Shown: positions 11,171-23,672, counted from the first letter of the stretch. The stretch: 64,000 nucleotides of DNA from Daucus carota subsp. sativus (GCF_001625215.2 NC_030386.2:35343296-35407295), one strand, 5' to 3'. Made by a program: numbers and translations. Notes: generated by a model from the sequence alone, not told the origin.

Positions 11171-11557
11171 TTAATTATGGGAAATAGTACCCCACAAGTA
11201 TCTTTGCACCTATAAATACCCTTATAGATTGTAGGTTTTGGATCATCTAAACACAACTCCCTCTCTCTCAATACCACAACTCTACCTCTCTCTGGCGATA
11301 GTTCTATTGCTTGATTTCTAACTCGGTGGCGCCGTTCTTCTGCAACGACAAGTGAAGGCTATCTATGCAAGCAAAGGTAGTTATAGATCGCTATGTAGGA
11401 GTCGACAAATTGAAACAGGGGAAAAGAATATGTATATTTGTTGGTTATTCTTTTATAACATTTGTTTTGTTCATCGTAATTCGTACATATTTGTTGTTGT
11501 TAATTTTTATATGATTTACTTTGTATATAAGAAAATATGTTGGAGAAGCGAGGAGCG

Positions 11558-11713
11558 TGTAGGTGGCGCCTCTCACATCGCCCCGTTCTATTTTTCTAAT
11601 TTTCTGAAATTTTTGGATGAAAAATATCAAAAAATTAGAATTACATTTTTAGTTTCTGGTATATTAGAAGCATCATTTTTATAAGCCGCCGCAACGCGCG
11701 GATTCTCAACTAG
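11558..11713 (+). mobile_element. Helitron-type 3' terminus
   Basis: The second copy of the 110-bp repeat runs into a GC-rich hairpin (CCG-C-CGC-AAC-GCG-CGG, about 11687-11701) followed 8 bases later by CTAG and a host T. That is the 3' signature of Helitrons (hairpin, CTRR, insertion before T). The 5' TC end was not located, so the full element is not delimited. A region at 11210-11340 inside it looks promoter-like (CTATAAATACCC, then a CT-rich leader). Confidence 0.65.
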
Positions 11714-12387
11714 TTTGATTTTATGGATAAATAGTTTACAACAAGTATTAGAATGATTTATTTTTTGAGATTCTCCTGATTTCTTCGTCGAGTTCTCCGT
11801 GGATCATCTGCAGGTCTGTAAAATGTTCGGATCTATTCATAGACTTCATTTTATAATCCATCATGACCTCAAAAAGATCCCACTAGTTCGTTCGATTTGG
11901 GCCTGAATATAGATTCATCTGTACTAGTACGTTCTTGAAAGTGGGCTAGGCCTCACAAATTTAATCATTCAACATGACTTCGGATCTAGGAAAAATTATA
12001 CGGCTTAAAGAAAGATATGACTTTGAATCTCACGTGTCAAATTAACCCCGTGCATAAATATAATGAATTTTGAATATTTGCTGAAATTTTTTTAAGTAAA
12101 CAAACTTAAGAGCTTTAAAAATTGTGATAATGTTTGACGATTAATATTTAGCAGATTGAATTAACTAATTGAAATAATTATTTTGACTATCGAATTTATT
12201 TATCTATTTTATTTTGGGTGTAACTGTTTGGTAACTAATTATTTAATTAATTATTTTATTGTGATTAGATGTATAATAATTAATTTAATTTTTTAAATTG
12301 AAACTGTCCGTTAAATACCGCATGATTGAGAAGAACAGTGCCTTTAAACTATACTAATATATTTGTCTAAAATTTTAACTTTCATGT
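11714..12387. other. AT-rich spacer
   Basis: No gene or bounded element recognised. Confidence 0.4.
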
Positions 12388-12395
12388 CTCCTACG

Positions 12396-13002
12396 CAGTG
12401 TTCTAAAAGTCGGCGATTAATCGGGATTAATCGCCGATTAATCGCTGTTCGGTCGGCCACCGTCTCGATTAAGCGTTAATCGGTGAAAAAATCGTTTTTT
12501 CTGAAAATCGGGATTAATCGTTCAAAAGTCGGGATTAATCGGAAAAAATCGGTCAAAAATCGGTGAATTTAAAAAAAGTGAAAAAATTTTAAAATTTTAA
12601 ATTTAAATAAAATAAAAGGCACAGAAAGACAAAACACATAAATTAAATTTGTTTTTCTTACGTTTCACTCTTTTAATATTAACTTCCAAACTCTAATTAC
12701 TTAAATTTGCAATATATATTCCTTAGCAGATTGAATCAAATATATGAGATGAATAGGTTTGTATATGTATATAAAGGCATGTTTTGGGTTATAAAAAATC
12801 ATTACTCTTTTGATTTTATATAATTATAAATTTATACTATATATAATTTTATAAATATATATATATATATAATTTAAAAATAATATTAAATTGATTACGA
12901 TTAATGATCCGATTAATCACTCCGATTAATCTCCGATTATCCGATTAATCGCTGGACGGTGCCCTCACCGACTAAGTCCGATTCCCGCTTTTTACAACAC
13001 TG
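12396..13002. mobile_element. Non-autonomous hAT element
   Basis: Terminal inverted repeats CAGTGTTCTAAAAGTCGG and CCGCTTTTTACAACACTG bound 607 bp. An exact 8-bp target duplication CTCCTACG flanks it (12388-12395 and 13003-13010), as expected for hAT transposition. Both subterminal regions are packed with the palindromic word GATTAATC (for example 12415-12480 and 12895-12955), likely transposase-binding repeats by analogy with other hAT elements. No transposase frame inside. Confidence 0.93.
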
Positions 13003-13010
13003 CTCCTACG

Positions 13011-14643
13011 TCATATATAACTCTATTTCAAAGAAATCACATAAAATGTTTAAATTTAAACAGGGTAAAGCAATTGGAGAAAGAGAAACCCAGCTTTGTC
13101 CAGTTATTTGATTCAACTTGTTAGTCAAAAAGAGATTTGGGAACCTGAGTTGACGCCACCAGCATAAGATAAATTCGATATGGGGAGCATCTTTTCTGCA
13201 CATTCATTGTAAATCACAAATTGGTCCCGAACCAACCAATCAAATCAACAACCTTGGACATTTCACAACGATAGAAACGCCCAAAAGAGTTTAGTTTTGC
13301 AAATTTGGGATACTTTTTATTCCTTTCACCAAAATAGAGTGAGCATCTTTCTTTCCTTTCATCCGAAAAGCTTCTATTCAGTTTCATGTCTGCCTCTCTC
13401 CCTCAGTTCAGTCTCTTTTCCTAGTGATCATCATATTCCACACCTCTATCAAAGCCCACTTTGATGTAACATAATCCCAATCTCCAATTTTATTCCGTGA
13501 GTGTGTGCTTGGGTTTTAAAGTCTTGTTTCATGTCTTATAAGTCATAAACAACTTATTTGTAATGTTTGTATAAAGAGTCAGAATCTGATAAGTTGAAAA
13601 TTTTATATTTTTCGGTAACTTATTTTTAATTTTAAAATTTGATTTAATAAAAAGTAAAGGACTTCTTTAAAAGATACTCATTTATAATAATTTATTAGCA
13701 TATTAATAATTTTTATACCCGGTAAGTTGTAAATTTAAAAAAGAAATATCCAAATATGTAGATTAAAATTTACTTTTCACTTGAAAATAATTTTTTATTT
13801 ATAATCGATAAATACTTCTTTTAAATTAGATCAAATGGTCCTCAGTCTCCTCAAAATTAAGGGATGATAAAATCTGATATTGTTTTAAAACATATTTATG
13901 ATGGGAAGTCAGATATGGTATAAATACATGTTTCTTATATATTCGATAAAATATAAAATTAAAAAAATGGAGTCAAAGCTGAAATGTTATGATCTGTCTA
14001 TGTAAATGATACATCCCATGTGAGTGTATTATGTGTGATTGGTTGGCTAGCTAGTTGTGATTTAATGTTTGGCTTATCTTCCTTAACCATTTTCTAGTAG
14101 TAATGTCTTGTCTTCTTTTCTCCTCCATTTCCTTAGAGACTACCCTACATTGTGATGTGTTTCTGCGGCTTTTAGTCCTCCACATTGGTGTTTTTCGCAC
14201 ATGTTTTTGTTCATTAGTGCCCTCCAGAAACTTCAATCATTTCACAGATACCTCAGTACTCTCGACTCTGGACCATAATGCTCATCCGGTCATCCCCACT
14301 CTGCGATATTTTTAATATTCGGTGATTTTGTCTATATTTAATCTATCGATTAAATATCTCCTGCACATTAATTCGTAAATTTCATTATTCGAAATCTATT
14401 AAAACCAGAAACCTAAAAAAAATATGTTTTAGAAACGGATGAAATTGAAGGATCTAAACAAACAAGATAGCTGCAATTTCATCAGAAATTAGTTAAATCC
14501 AGTGTGGCGAAACGTCTTGTCGAAAATAAAAAGAGCAGTTTAAAATCTCTTCGATGAGAATAAATTTGGTCTGGACTAAGGAGAAGACAGGTGTGTGAAG
14601 CGAAGGAAACAGATAGCAGAAGTGGACAGTGCGAGAAGAAATA
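13011..14643. other. Non-repetitive spacer
   Basis: No convincing gene. 13290-13500 is CT-rich and looks like unique DNA (leader or lost-gene DNA), and 13507-13850 resembles a decayed Tourist-like MITE. The reading frames at 14051-14315 on both strands show no family features. Confidence 0.4.
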
Positions 14644-14902
14644 CTCCCTCCGTCCCAAAAAGCTTTTCTCATTTGATATGTCGGCACTGTTCATAACATG
14701 AGACAAATGACTAATTTACGTCTAATCTATAAGGCTAAATATAGTCATGAGTGATCTTGTTGGTTTCGTATTTACGAGTACTTTAATACGGTGAAATTTT
14801 TATATTTAATACTAATATAAAAATAAAGATATTAATGATTAAAAGTGTGTGTTGGCAAACGTGAAAAGGAGAAACAGGAAAAGTATTTAGGGACGGAGGG
14901 AG
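14644..14902. mobile_element. Stowaway MITE, internal family 1
   Basis: CTCCCTCCGTCCC ... GGGACGGAGGGAG inverted ends flanked by TA on both sides, 259 bp. The interior (CTTTTCTCATTTG ... GATCTTGTTG) matches the copy at 20884-21148. Confidence 0.92.
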
Positions 14903-14904
14903 TA

Positions 14905-17318
14905 TAAAGAAACACAGACATTTTCAGTCTGTGTCTAGGTTAAACATTATGCTAAAGACATGTTGAAGAAGAATGGGACCTGTCGTTGTTTAATTTTATT
15001 ATTTTTTTTCAATTTGTCTTCTTTAATTACAAGAGCTAGCAGTCGGACCAAATTTACACCCATTATGGAAAGTTGACGTAGTGACTTGTTACAAAAATTA
15101 TAGCGATTAAATAAATCATTAAGATAACACCTGTTTGAAGTACTTTTAAATCACAATAATGGCCATATAATTGCAACAAATTAAGAAATTTTGTTAAATA
15201 TATAATCAAAACAAAATTAGTCTTACCCAATACCCATGGATGCATGCAAATTAGAAGAGGCGGAAAGGTGGTGGGCCTTGTGGGTTTATAAATATGATAC
15301 ATGTACATGAATAATTGGGATATATATATAAGTAGGAGAAATGGCCAGCTTGTGATTTTCAATAATACAAAATAGTTAAATACTAGTCACAAACATTGAG
15401 TTGGCAATTGTAATCTCAATTAATGCCTTTTATCGTTTATACACGGAGAGTAATGAAAATAATTTTTATTGCGAAAACAAATAAAATTATTATGTAATCA
15501 GGAAATTTTAACAAAATGCATGCAACTCTGTGCTGTTGAACTTGTTATCCACTTCTCAGTCCCATGCTGAGGCCTATTAACCAGAGAAGCTGAATTTGCT
15601 GTAGTAATTTGTAATTTACGCAGTACATGAATTGTTTAACTGATATGAATATGTGATCATGCATGTTGAAGATCTCTCTATCAACAACAACGCTGGCAAC
15701 TATACGTTCAGATAACTGTCAATTTGAACGACCACCAGACTTCTTTTTTTTCAATAAAGTTGGGTAAAAGTCACTTTTGTACACAAATCAGATTTTGATC
15801 GAATAAAACACTTATCCATTGTATATGGCTATATGCTGTACCAGAGATTTTGATAACCACAGATAAATATTCGATATTATGTGATCACGAACGCACACTA
15901 ACGAGTAACAACTTCTTAGATTGGTGATAAATTTTTATTGACTATAATCTAATTAATAATTATGACTTTCTGCATGTATAAAAATTTCCAACAATACAAT
16001 CTTTCGCCTAAACAAATATCTTTACTGTGGCCCGTAAACTCACGCTAGCCTCATATTATATACACGAATATATCTGAACAGTGACTAGATATATTATTCG
16101 ATCTGCTTTCAAAAGCTATGATGCTTTGGAATAGTAATTTAACTGTTGGTATATATCTCCTTTTACTTTAGAAAATTTAACAGTAAACGTACTTGAATAG
16201 AAATCGAGAATTGTTGATATGGGCCACAATAGACTTGTATCTGTCGGCCGAATAGAATTCCCTGCAAAACATGTTCAATTTGGACAAGATATGTGATGTG
16301 AGTGCTCCTCAGGTAGCCCCAAGTCCCCCAACCCGTAAAGCTTTTGCCTCTCTTTTCTTCCCTAAAAATAAGAGTTACTCCTCCCCCGTCCATGAGTTGT
16401 ATAGATCAAAATATTAAAATAAAAATAAAAATTACTTGTATATACACAGATATAAGAGACTATTATTTAGAAATAAGTTCTATTATATTGTAAATTTGTT
16501 ATGTTTGTTCATGTTAGAGTGAGTAGATGCATCCTAACCGGCAACACCAAGAAGATATACTAATCATGTCAGCATCTTAGGTGGACGCTACTGTCTCCAT
16601 TTGTGTCTCATCTTCATAATTTACTTTATATTTTCAGTAACTTCACTTGCACTTTGTTGACACAAATTATGCCCTAATATACAAAACAAAGATTAATGAA
16701 GCTAAAACATTTAAGCCAGCTGCTCCTCCATCAGAGTACAGGACTCAATTTAACATATACATATGGGACACACAACATATTCTAGCAATTCACATCTATT
16801 TGTATTTTATAACTTGTCTCTTGTCTTAGCATTGTGCATTATTTATTTCTCTCCCTGTCGGCTTCTACCTACATAATTCATAATATTGTAAGTGTGTGTC
16901 CAATTGAGATTCACAAATATTAAGCTCCTTTTTTTTTCAAGTATGGAACTTATGGGTGTATATGACTTTAAGTATTATTTATTCATGTGATGAACAAATG
17001 AGCACGTCAATCATATTTCTTTTTCATGTATACTTTGTTTTTAAATTATGAGGTTTCAGAAAAGGGTCAGGTGTAAAACTAACTAGCTCGTTATGACTAA
17101 GATAATTAAATATTTAAATAGATATTGATACGAATGAAGTGTATTTCATTCGGCTAGTTTAAGAATTAATTTAGACAAATTATTCTATTTATTTATAATT
17201 GAGGAATATATGATCATTGGTTGACTGAATTTATGCGTTTGCATGTGACTCGAAGTTTGGAGGGGTTTAAATAATGGATGGACGGCTCACTGAATCTGCA
17301 AGTACAATCTGTATAATA
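14905..17318. other. AT-rich spacer
   Basis: No gene supported. A single unpaired Stowaway-like end (CTCCCCCGTCC) sits near 16381. Confidence 0.4.
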
Positions 17319-17621
17319 CTCCCTCCGTCCCTATTTATCTGTCCACTTTGGAAGTAAAAATTTGTCCTTATTTATCTGTCCATTTATACTTTCAAAACTA
17401 ATTTAATGATAGTTTTTCAAATATATCTCCATAATTTCAATTTTCAAGACTTGACTTATTTAAAACTTGGTTGAATTCATGTTTTCAAGACATAAAGTAG
17501 AGGTGTTCCACCATTTTCAAGATATTAATTAGAGATTTTTAATGAAAAAGTTTATACAATCGATTATTTCTTGGTATGTGTTTTTTTTCCAAAATGGACT
17601 GATAAAAAGGGACGGAGGGAG
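17319..17621. mobile_element. Stowaway MITE
   Basis: CTCCCTCCGTCCC ... GGGACGGAGGGAG ends with flanking TA, 303 bp. Separated by only 12 bp from the next Stowaway. Confidence 0.92.
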
Positions 17622-17633
17622 TAATATACAGTA

Positions 17634-17895
17634 CTCCCTCCGTCCCCTTTTACTTGTCTATTCTGAAAAAATAACGCATCTTAAGAAAATGTTAGGTGGA
17701 TATCTTGTTTTCATACATATCCCTAATAAATGTAATGAATTAGATAGAATTGTGTATATATACATGCTAGTCAAACATTGGAAGTTGTTACATTTTGAAA
17801 AAACATACAAAAAGTTGCTTTGAAAAGAGAAGTGGACAAGTAATTTGGGACAAATTTTTTTTTCAAAAGGGACATGTAAAAGGGGTCGGAGAGAG
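17634..17895. mobile_element. Stowaway MITE
   Basis: CTCCCTCCGTCCCC on the left and GGGGTCGGAGAGAG on the right, TA on both sides, 262 bp. The interior differs from its neighbour, so the two insertions are independent. Confidence 0.88.
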
Positions 17896-18548
17896 TACAT
17901 GTTAGAGGTGCATTTTATAATCCTCGTCTAATTGAAAATGTAAGAAAATCGATGCGGATGTGTGATGCATACCCAGCTGAATCCGATGTTAGTTACCCCA
18001 TCCCACAAATTAGATGAGACGAGCTCGTTGATTTTAGGGACGTATTTTAAAGTCTATTGATCGCATAATTATATTACTTATTTTTAAAATTTTATTTTTG
18101 TAAATAAAAATTTAAATATGAAATTTTCGTTTACAAAAGTAAATTATTTAAAAAAATAAATTTCGGAACTAGACGGTCAATGCACCTTAAATTACGTGCC
18201 CAAAATTAACTAACTCATCTAATTTGGGATGGAGAGAGTAGTTGTAATTTGTAAACAGTTCTTCGTCATCCGCTTGTTAATAAATCAGATTAGCAATGTA
18301 TATTCCGTTAATTTTGTTATATGATTTATGTTTTTTAATTATACATTTACATTAGTATAAGTATCATTCATCATCATACTATGTTATAATTTATTACGAC
18401 CTTGGTACCTCTCATTTATTACCCTTTTTTTCCCGCTACGCATTTTAAGGCTCTTACAAGATATAGCTCCATAACTTATTTTTTAGATTTTTTTATGTAT
18501 AAAATTTCAAATATCAAATTTTTATTCTAAAAACAAATTTAAAAATAA
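17896..18548. other. Spacer with a decayed Stowaway fragment
   Basis: 18405-18545 resembles the interior of the Stowaway copies at 41048 and 58816 (CGCATTTTAAGGCTCTTACAA and following), truncated by the next element. No gene seen. Confidence 0.5.
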
Positions 18549-19015
18549 GAGGGGTGTATTGGATTGGAATTCTAAAGTATTTTTTTGCATTCATGAAATC
18601 TGAGGGTATTCGATTGGGATTGTTTGAAATCCATTAAAATCTTGAGGTATTCAATTGGGATTTCAAATTATGCTACAAAATCTGGTGGTATTCAATTGGG
18701 ATTTAAAATTATGCTTTAAAATCCGATGGGATTCAATTGGGATTGTTTAAAATCCATTAAAATCTGATGGTATTCAAATGCTGATGGATTTTTTTTTGCA
18801 TTTCATAAAATGATGGATTTTGTGGCATTCTTAGTGTATTTTAAGTTTTTTGAAATTTTTCATCAAAATCAATGGGATTTTGAAGCATTGTGCTTAAATC
18901 CTATCAACTCTGCGCCATTTTATCAAGAATCCGCACAAAATCAAAATCAGACACAATCCATTAAAATCCATAGACTAAAAACAATCCATTAAAATCCCAA
19001 TCGAATACACCCCTC
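18549..19015 (+). mobile_element. Tourist/PIF-type MITE with internal tandem repeats, copy A
   Basis: Ends GAGGGGTGTATTGG and CGAATACACCCCTC, flanked by TAA on both sides (18546-18548, 19016-19018), 467 bp. The interior has four to five diverged units of about 50 bp around GGTATTCAATTGGGATT. A second copy in opposite orientation is at 57902-58365. Confidence 0.9.
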
Positions 19016-19037
19016 TAATTTACGAACCTATATATTC

Positions 19038-19596
19038 GGGTTAATTATCAAGTTGGTCACCAAAGTGGGTTTAATATATCAAGTTGGTCACTGAACTGAA
19101 AACGGTATCAAGATGGTCACTAAAGTCACCATAAATATCGAACAAGTGCCTTGAAATATAAGTTCAAGCAACAAAAATTTTATTTATAGAACTTTACACA
19201 TCATTTATGAATTTTACGACAACCAACTAAAAGGTTATGATTTCTAGTATTTATAATAATATATTTAGATTTTATCAAGTTTATTTATTATTTATTTTTT
19301 ATAATATAGTTATTTTCTTTGTTTTAATTGAAAATAAATAATAAATAAACTTGAAAAAAATCTAAATATATTATCATAAATAAATACTATAAGTCATAAC
19401 CTTTCACTTGGTTGTGGTAACATTCAAGAATAATATATAAAACTCTATAAATGATATTTTTACTGCTTCAACTCATATTTCGAGATACTTGTTTGATATT
19501 TATAATGATTTTAGTGACCATTTTGATACTATTTTCATTTCAATAACCAATTTGATACATTAAACCCACTTAAGTGATCAACTAGATAATTAACCC
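19038..19596. mobile_element. Large foldback element
   Basis: The left arm (GGGTTAATTATCAAGTTGGTC...) and the right arm are inverted copies over roughly 250 bp each, so the 559-bp unit folds almost completely. The flanks CTATATATT and CTATATAGA agree at 7 of 9 bases and may be a decayed 9-bp target duplication, suggesting a Mutator-like origin. Confidence 0.75.
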
Positions 19597-19691
19597 CTAT
19601 ATAGACTAAAATGATTAGAATGCGTGTCAAACTCCTCGTTCCCAGATAAACTTGGAGGACTTTATCTTGGGGACAGAGAACAAGGTTTTTA

Positions 19692-20172
19692 GAGCGAGTC
19701 CAATAGGTTACCTATATTATGTCCTTAACTCACATTTAGATAATGTGTCAAAAAAATGCACTCCAACACTATCCTAGTGTTACCCTAATAGGTTACTTAT
19801 ATTATGTCTTTAACTCACATTTAGATAATGTGTCAAAAAAATGCACTCCAACACTATCCTAGTGTTACCCTAAATCACTGGCACAACCTTAATTCTCCGA
19901 GTCATTACCTATTTATAAGTAACCCCTAGCCATTACCTATTTAATATTTATGAACAAAATAATCATCTTTTTCCTTTTTTCTTCGTCTATTCTCTCTTTT
20001 TCCCCTTCTCTCTCTCAAATTTATTATTAAAATAATCTTAGGAGAACAAATATAGGGATTACTATTGGACTTAGACATTAAAAATATATTACCTAAATTA
20101 GTAAGACATACTAGCACTCATAATTTTATATTATTTATAAGTAATAGGATAGGCAACCTATTGGACTTGCTC
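19692..20172. mobile_element. Tourist/PIF-type MITE with internal duplication
   Basis: Ends GAGCGAGTCCAATAGGTTACC and GGCAACCTATTGGACTTGCTC minus mismatches, flanked by TTA on both sides, 481 bp. The left part contains an 85-bp tandem duplication (19702-19786 and 19787-19871). Confidence 0.85.
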
Positions 20173-20175
20173 TTA

Positions 20176-20883
20176 GTACTATTAGGAGCATGAAGTTAGT
20201 TTTATTCAGTGACGTCAGCCCCCGGTCCCAGGATACTCATAGTCTCATACCCCAGTAGAGGAGTAAATTTTAGAGGTGATGAAGGGACAGAGTCTAGTGG
20301 CGTGGGAAATGCAATGATGACCACCATCTCCCACCCAAAAAAGCTGCCGGAATTTCTGCTGCTTTAAAGATACAGATCACCTGCTCTCTTTCTTTACCTG
20401 CTTATTCTTGGGAAGAAGCACACACCCATCGTATTCACGTAAAAACTGAGCCTGGTTCTGTACTGCTCATTTCTCCTGTGATTTAACAATTTAGGGGGTG
20501 TTTGGCGACATTTAAATAAATTTATTTTTACTTAGTATTTGACAAAAGAATTTAGATTTTTCAAGCTAGAAACTCAAAACCAAAAATGCTAGTTTTTTTT
20601 GTTTTTCTAGTAATTTGTGTTTTATTATTAAGTTTTGCACTTTTAATATATGATGAATTTTATTTATTGATATAGTTTCTTTTGTTTTTAATAATTTTAA
20701 AATATATAAATTTAAATTACCAAACACTTAATTGACTTACAGTAAAAGTTATCCAAAAAATTTTATTCCAATTCTTCACTTGAAGTGATAAGTCATTTTT
20801 TTAAGTTAAAGTAAACTTTCCTTATTCAAAACAAATTCAGGCATTAACAAGAATACTCTTGTACAGTATCACAATTAGAGTTA
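20176..20883. other. Spacer with a unique promoter-like stretch
   Basis: 20260-20480 is less AT-rich and non-repetitive, with CT-rich leader-like sequence but no coding frame. 20493-20830 starts GGGGGTGTTTGGCG and resembles a decayed MITE. Confidence 0.4.
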
Positions 20884-21148
20884 CTCCCTCCATCTCTAAA
20901 AACATTTCTCATTTGAAATGTCGGGAGTCGGGACTATTCATAATACGAGATAAATAATTAATTTATTTTTAATTTATACGACAAAATATAGTTATAAATG
21001 ATCTTGTTGTATTCGTATTTTTGAATACTTTAAAATGATGAGATTTTTATATTTGATATTAATACAAAATCATAGATATTAATGATAAAAGTTATGTGTT
21101 GGCAAAGGTGACAATCAAATAGGAAAAATATTAAGCTGGCGGAGGGAG
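20884..21148. mobile_element. Stowaway MITE, internal family 1
   Basis: CTCCCTCCATCTC left end, GGCGGAGGGAG right end, 265 bp. The interior aligns with the element at 14644-14902. TA on the left, TG on the right. Confidence 0.85.
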
Positions 21149-21581
21149 TGTAATCTGGAGTGTAATTTAGGGCACCTCAGGAACAACAAACTATTTCTCT
21201 TCGTTTCTCTATAAATTTTCCAAACTAAATAAATTGTCACATTTATATTCTTACTATTTTTTAATAATCAAACTTATCGTATTCAGTTTTTTCAATTATG
21301 TCCAAACGAGCTCCATAGGTGAAAGGGAGGCTTTTTCGCAATGGCTGGAATCTGGATGCGGTGGAAAAGGTAGAGTAAAAAATGTGTAAAATGAAATTGA
21401 ACGGCTAGGATTTAGTTAATCCTGACGTAACCGTGCGGGTGAATAGCGAGTGGATCGAGAGACGAGGGTTGAGTTTCAGCATAGAGGGACCCTACCACGC
21501 ACCAACCCAGGAAACACGGACTGCGCCCACTTCCGCTTTAACCGCAAAGTAGGAATATTATTTTATGCTTTCCGTAATTTA
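21149..21581. other. Unique spacer
   Basis: 21310-21560 is relatively GC-rich and not obviously repetitive. The 65-residue frame at 21450-21647 runs into the next MITE and has no family features. Confidence 0.4.
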
Positions 21582-21807
21582 GGGCCTGTTTGTTTACCAG
21601 AAGCAGCTTTGCTTCTGGCTTCTGCTTTTCTTGATCCGTTTGTGTAAAGAAGCAGAAGCACTTTTAAAAAGCTGAGAATCCTAGCTTCTCTCTCACAGCT
21701 TCTGCTTCTTTTCCAAACACTTTATTCACTTATTTACTTCTCACTTCTGCTCCACTTCTATAATTTAAGCAAGAAGTCGCTTCTTTTAAGCTTGCCCAAA
21801 CGGCCCC
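21582..21807. mobile_element. Tourist/PIF-type MITE
   Basis: GGGCCTGTTTGTTTACC and GCCCAAACGGCCCC are inverted ends, flanked by TTA on both sides, 226 bp. The interior is rich in AGAAGCAGAAGC and its complement. Confidence 0.85.
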
Positions 21808-22417
21808 TTAGTATTCGCTCTGTTCTCGTAGGATATACATCTCAAGTTTTTGAAATATAAGTCAGGTTAATTTTTTAATACACATTTTTTTAAAAAGTGT
21901 TTATTATATTTTCATTGATTATGTTGTAACTCTACCCTACTTCTTTAACTAAAGTAAGAAGTCATTTTTTTTAACTTAATTCAAACGGTCTCAAAATAAT
22001 GCTAGGCAAACAGAAAAATGGGTAAAATTATGAGAACCATTAATTAATTGATAAATTTGAAATTGTGGATGAAAGTAATGGATAGTTGGGGTTTCTTTTT
22101 TGACAAGTTAATATTTTGAAATTTTTTGAAATGGATAGAATTAATTAGGACATTCAAAAAAGAAAAATGCAAAATTTTTAAAAGATGGATGGAATACTTC
22201 TTAAAAATATCATCGCATTCGACCAGAAAAATTTATCTCACATTCACAATTACCTCACGAAAATCATCACATGATATGTGTGTGTGATGTCAATGTATAA
22301 TTAGTTCGATCAAGAAATATCAAGATGTATAATTAATATGTGCATCAATTATACAAATCGAAACATAAAGCCTGCTTTTAATCCCCTAATTTGGAATTTG
22401 TAACATTATTCTTAAAA
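21808..22417. other. AT-rich spacer
   Basis: No gene or bounded element recognised. Confidence 0.4.
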
Positions 22418-23408
22418 CTAGCTTCTTAACCCGTGCAAAGCACGGGTTGCTTTAAATCACTTTATTCAATATGTGTTATATCTCGTTATTTATCTTTTTT
22501 TATATTTATTTGTATTTTAAATCATAGTATGTTGATGTCTGTATATACACATATCCTCACTTTTATGATATTTATTAAAAATATAAATACAAAAAATATA
22601 TTAAAATTCGGTTAAATCGATGACTAATTGGTCGAAAATTGGATTAATAGGGTCGAAAATCAGGCAGAATATTAAAAATTTACAAAAATTTTGGGGAAAA
22701 TTTAAAATTTTAAAAATGATTATATATATATATATTATTTTTACATATATAATATTAAATTAATTCTGAATAATGATCCTATTAATCATTCTGATTAATC
22801 GTTGATTTTCTGATTCCCGCTTTTTACAACACTAAATATTTATTTATTTATTATTAAATCATAATTATATATGATATATCCAAAAAATTATAAAATATAC
22901 ATTTTTATAAAAACAAATAAACACTAAGGCTTAACTTTCGTAGCCAAACATAGCCCCATAGATACTTAATTCCTACATTATACATCAAGCCAGTCCATTG
23001 ACTGCAATATCAAAATACATATATTTATATATAGAGAGGTCATTATTGACTTTTAAAACTAACGTATTTTATTAGACATTAATGTCCAATCATTAATATA
23101 CATTAATTATAACATGATTTTGGAATTAATTTAATATTATACATATAAATAATATATATCTAATCATTTTTAAAATTTTTTATTTTCCCAATCTTTTCTT
23201 TTTTATATAAACGTACGTTCAAATTTTGTGAATGAAAAATATCTTCTTCTTTTTTTTGAAACAAATGTGTTAATCTAATAATAGAAAGCCATACGGCATC
23301 TACACCAATGATCGAGTCGAACAAACTGAATGTATTTTGAGTAAAGGATAGTTTAGTCATTTTGGATTAAATTGATCAAGATTCGATTTTACTGCTACAA
23401 GTATGTGT

Positions 23409-23672
23409 CAAACTGCTTCTTTTATCATCAACTACGGTATATATTACATGATGTTTAAACACAATTGGAAATATAACATCTCATTATGTCAGCAGCCAAA
23501 CTGCTTCTTTTATCATCAACTACAGTATATATTACATGATGTTTAAACACAATTGAAAATATAACATCTCACTATGTCAGCAGCCAAACTGCTTCTTTTA
23601 TCATCAACTACAGTATATATTACATGATGTTTAAACACAATTGGAAATATAACATCTCATTATATCAGCAGC
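23409..23672 (+). repeat. Tandem array, 3 x 88 bp
   Basis: Three consecutive near-identical units begin CAAACTGCTTCTTTTATC at 23409, 23497 and 23585. Only a few substitutions separate them. Confidence 0.95.

Noticed and set aside
10846..11713. TRIM or short LTR retrotransposon
   Set aside because: No primer-binding site follows the first repeat; the TGGCGCCGTT match is too short and lies just before the second repeat; the end carries a Helitron signature.
18810..18992. 60-codon frame
   Set aside because: Lies wholly inside a Tourist-type MITE.
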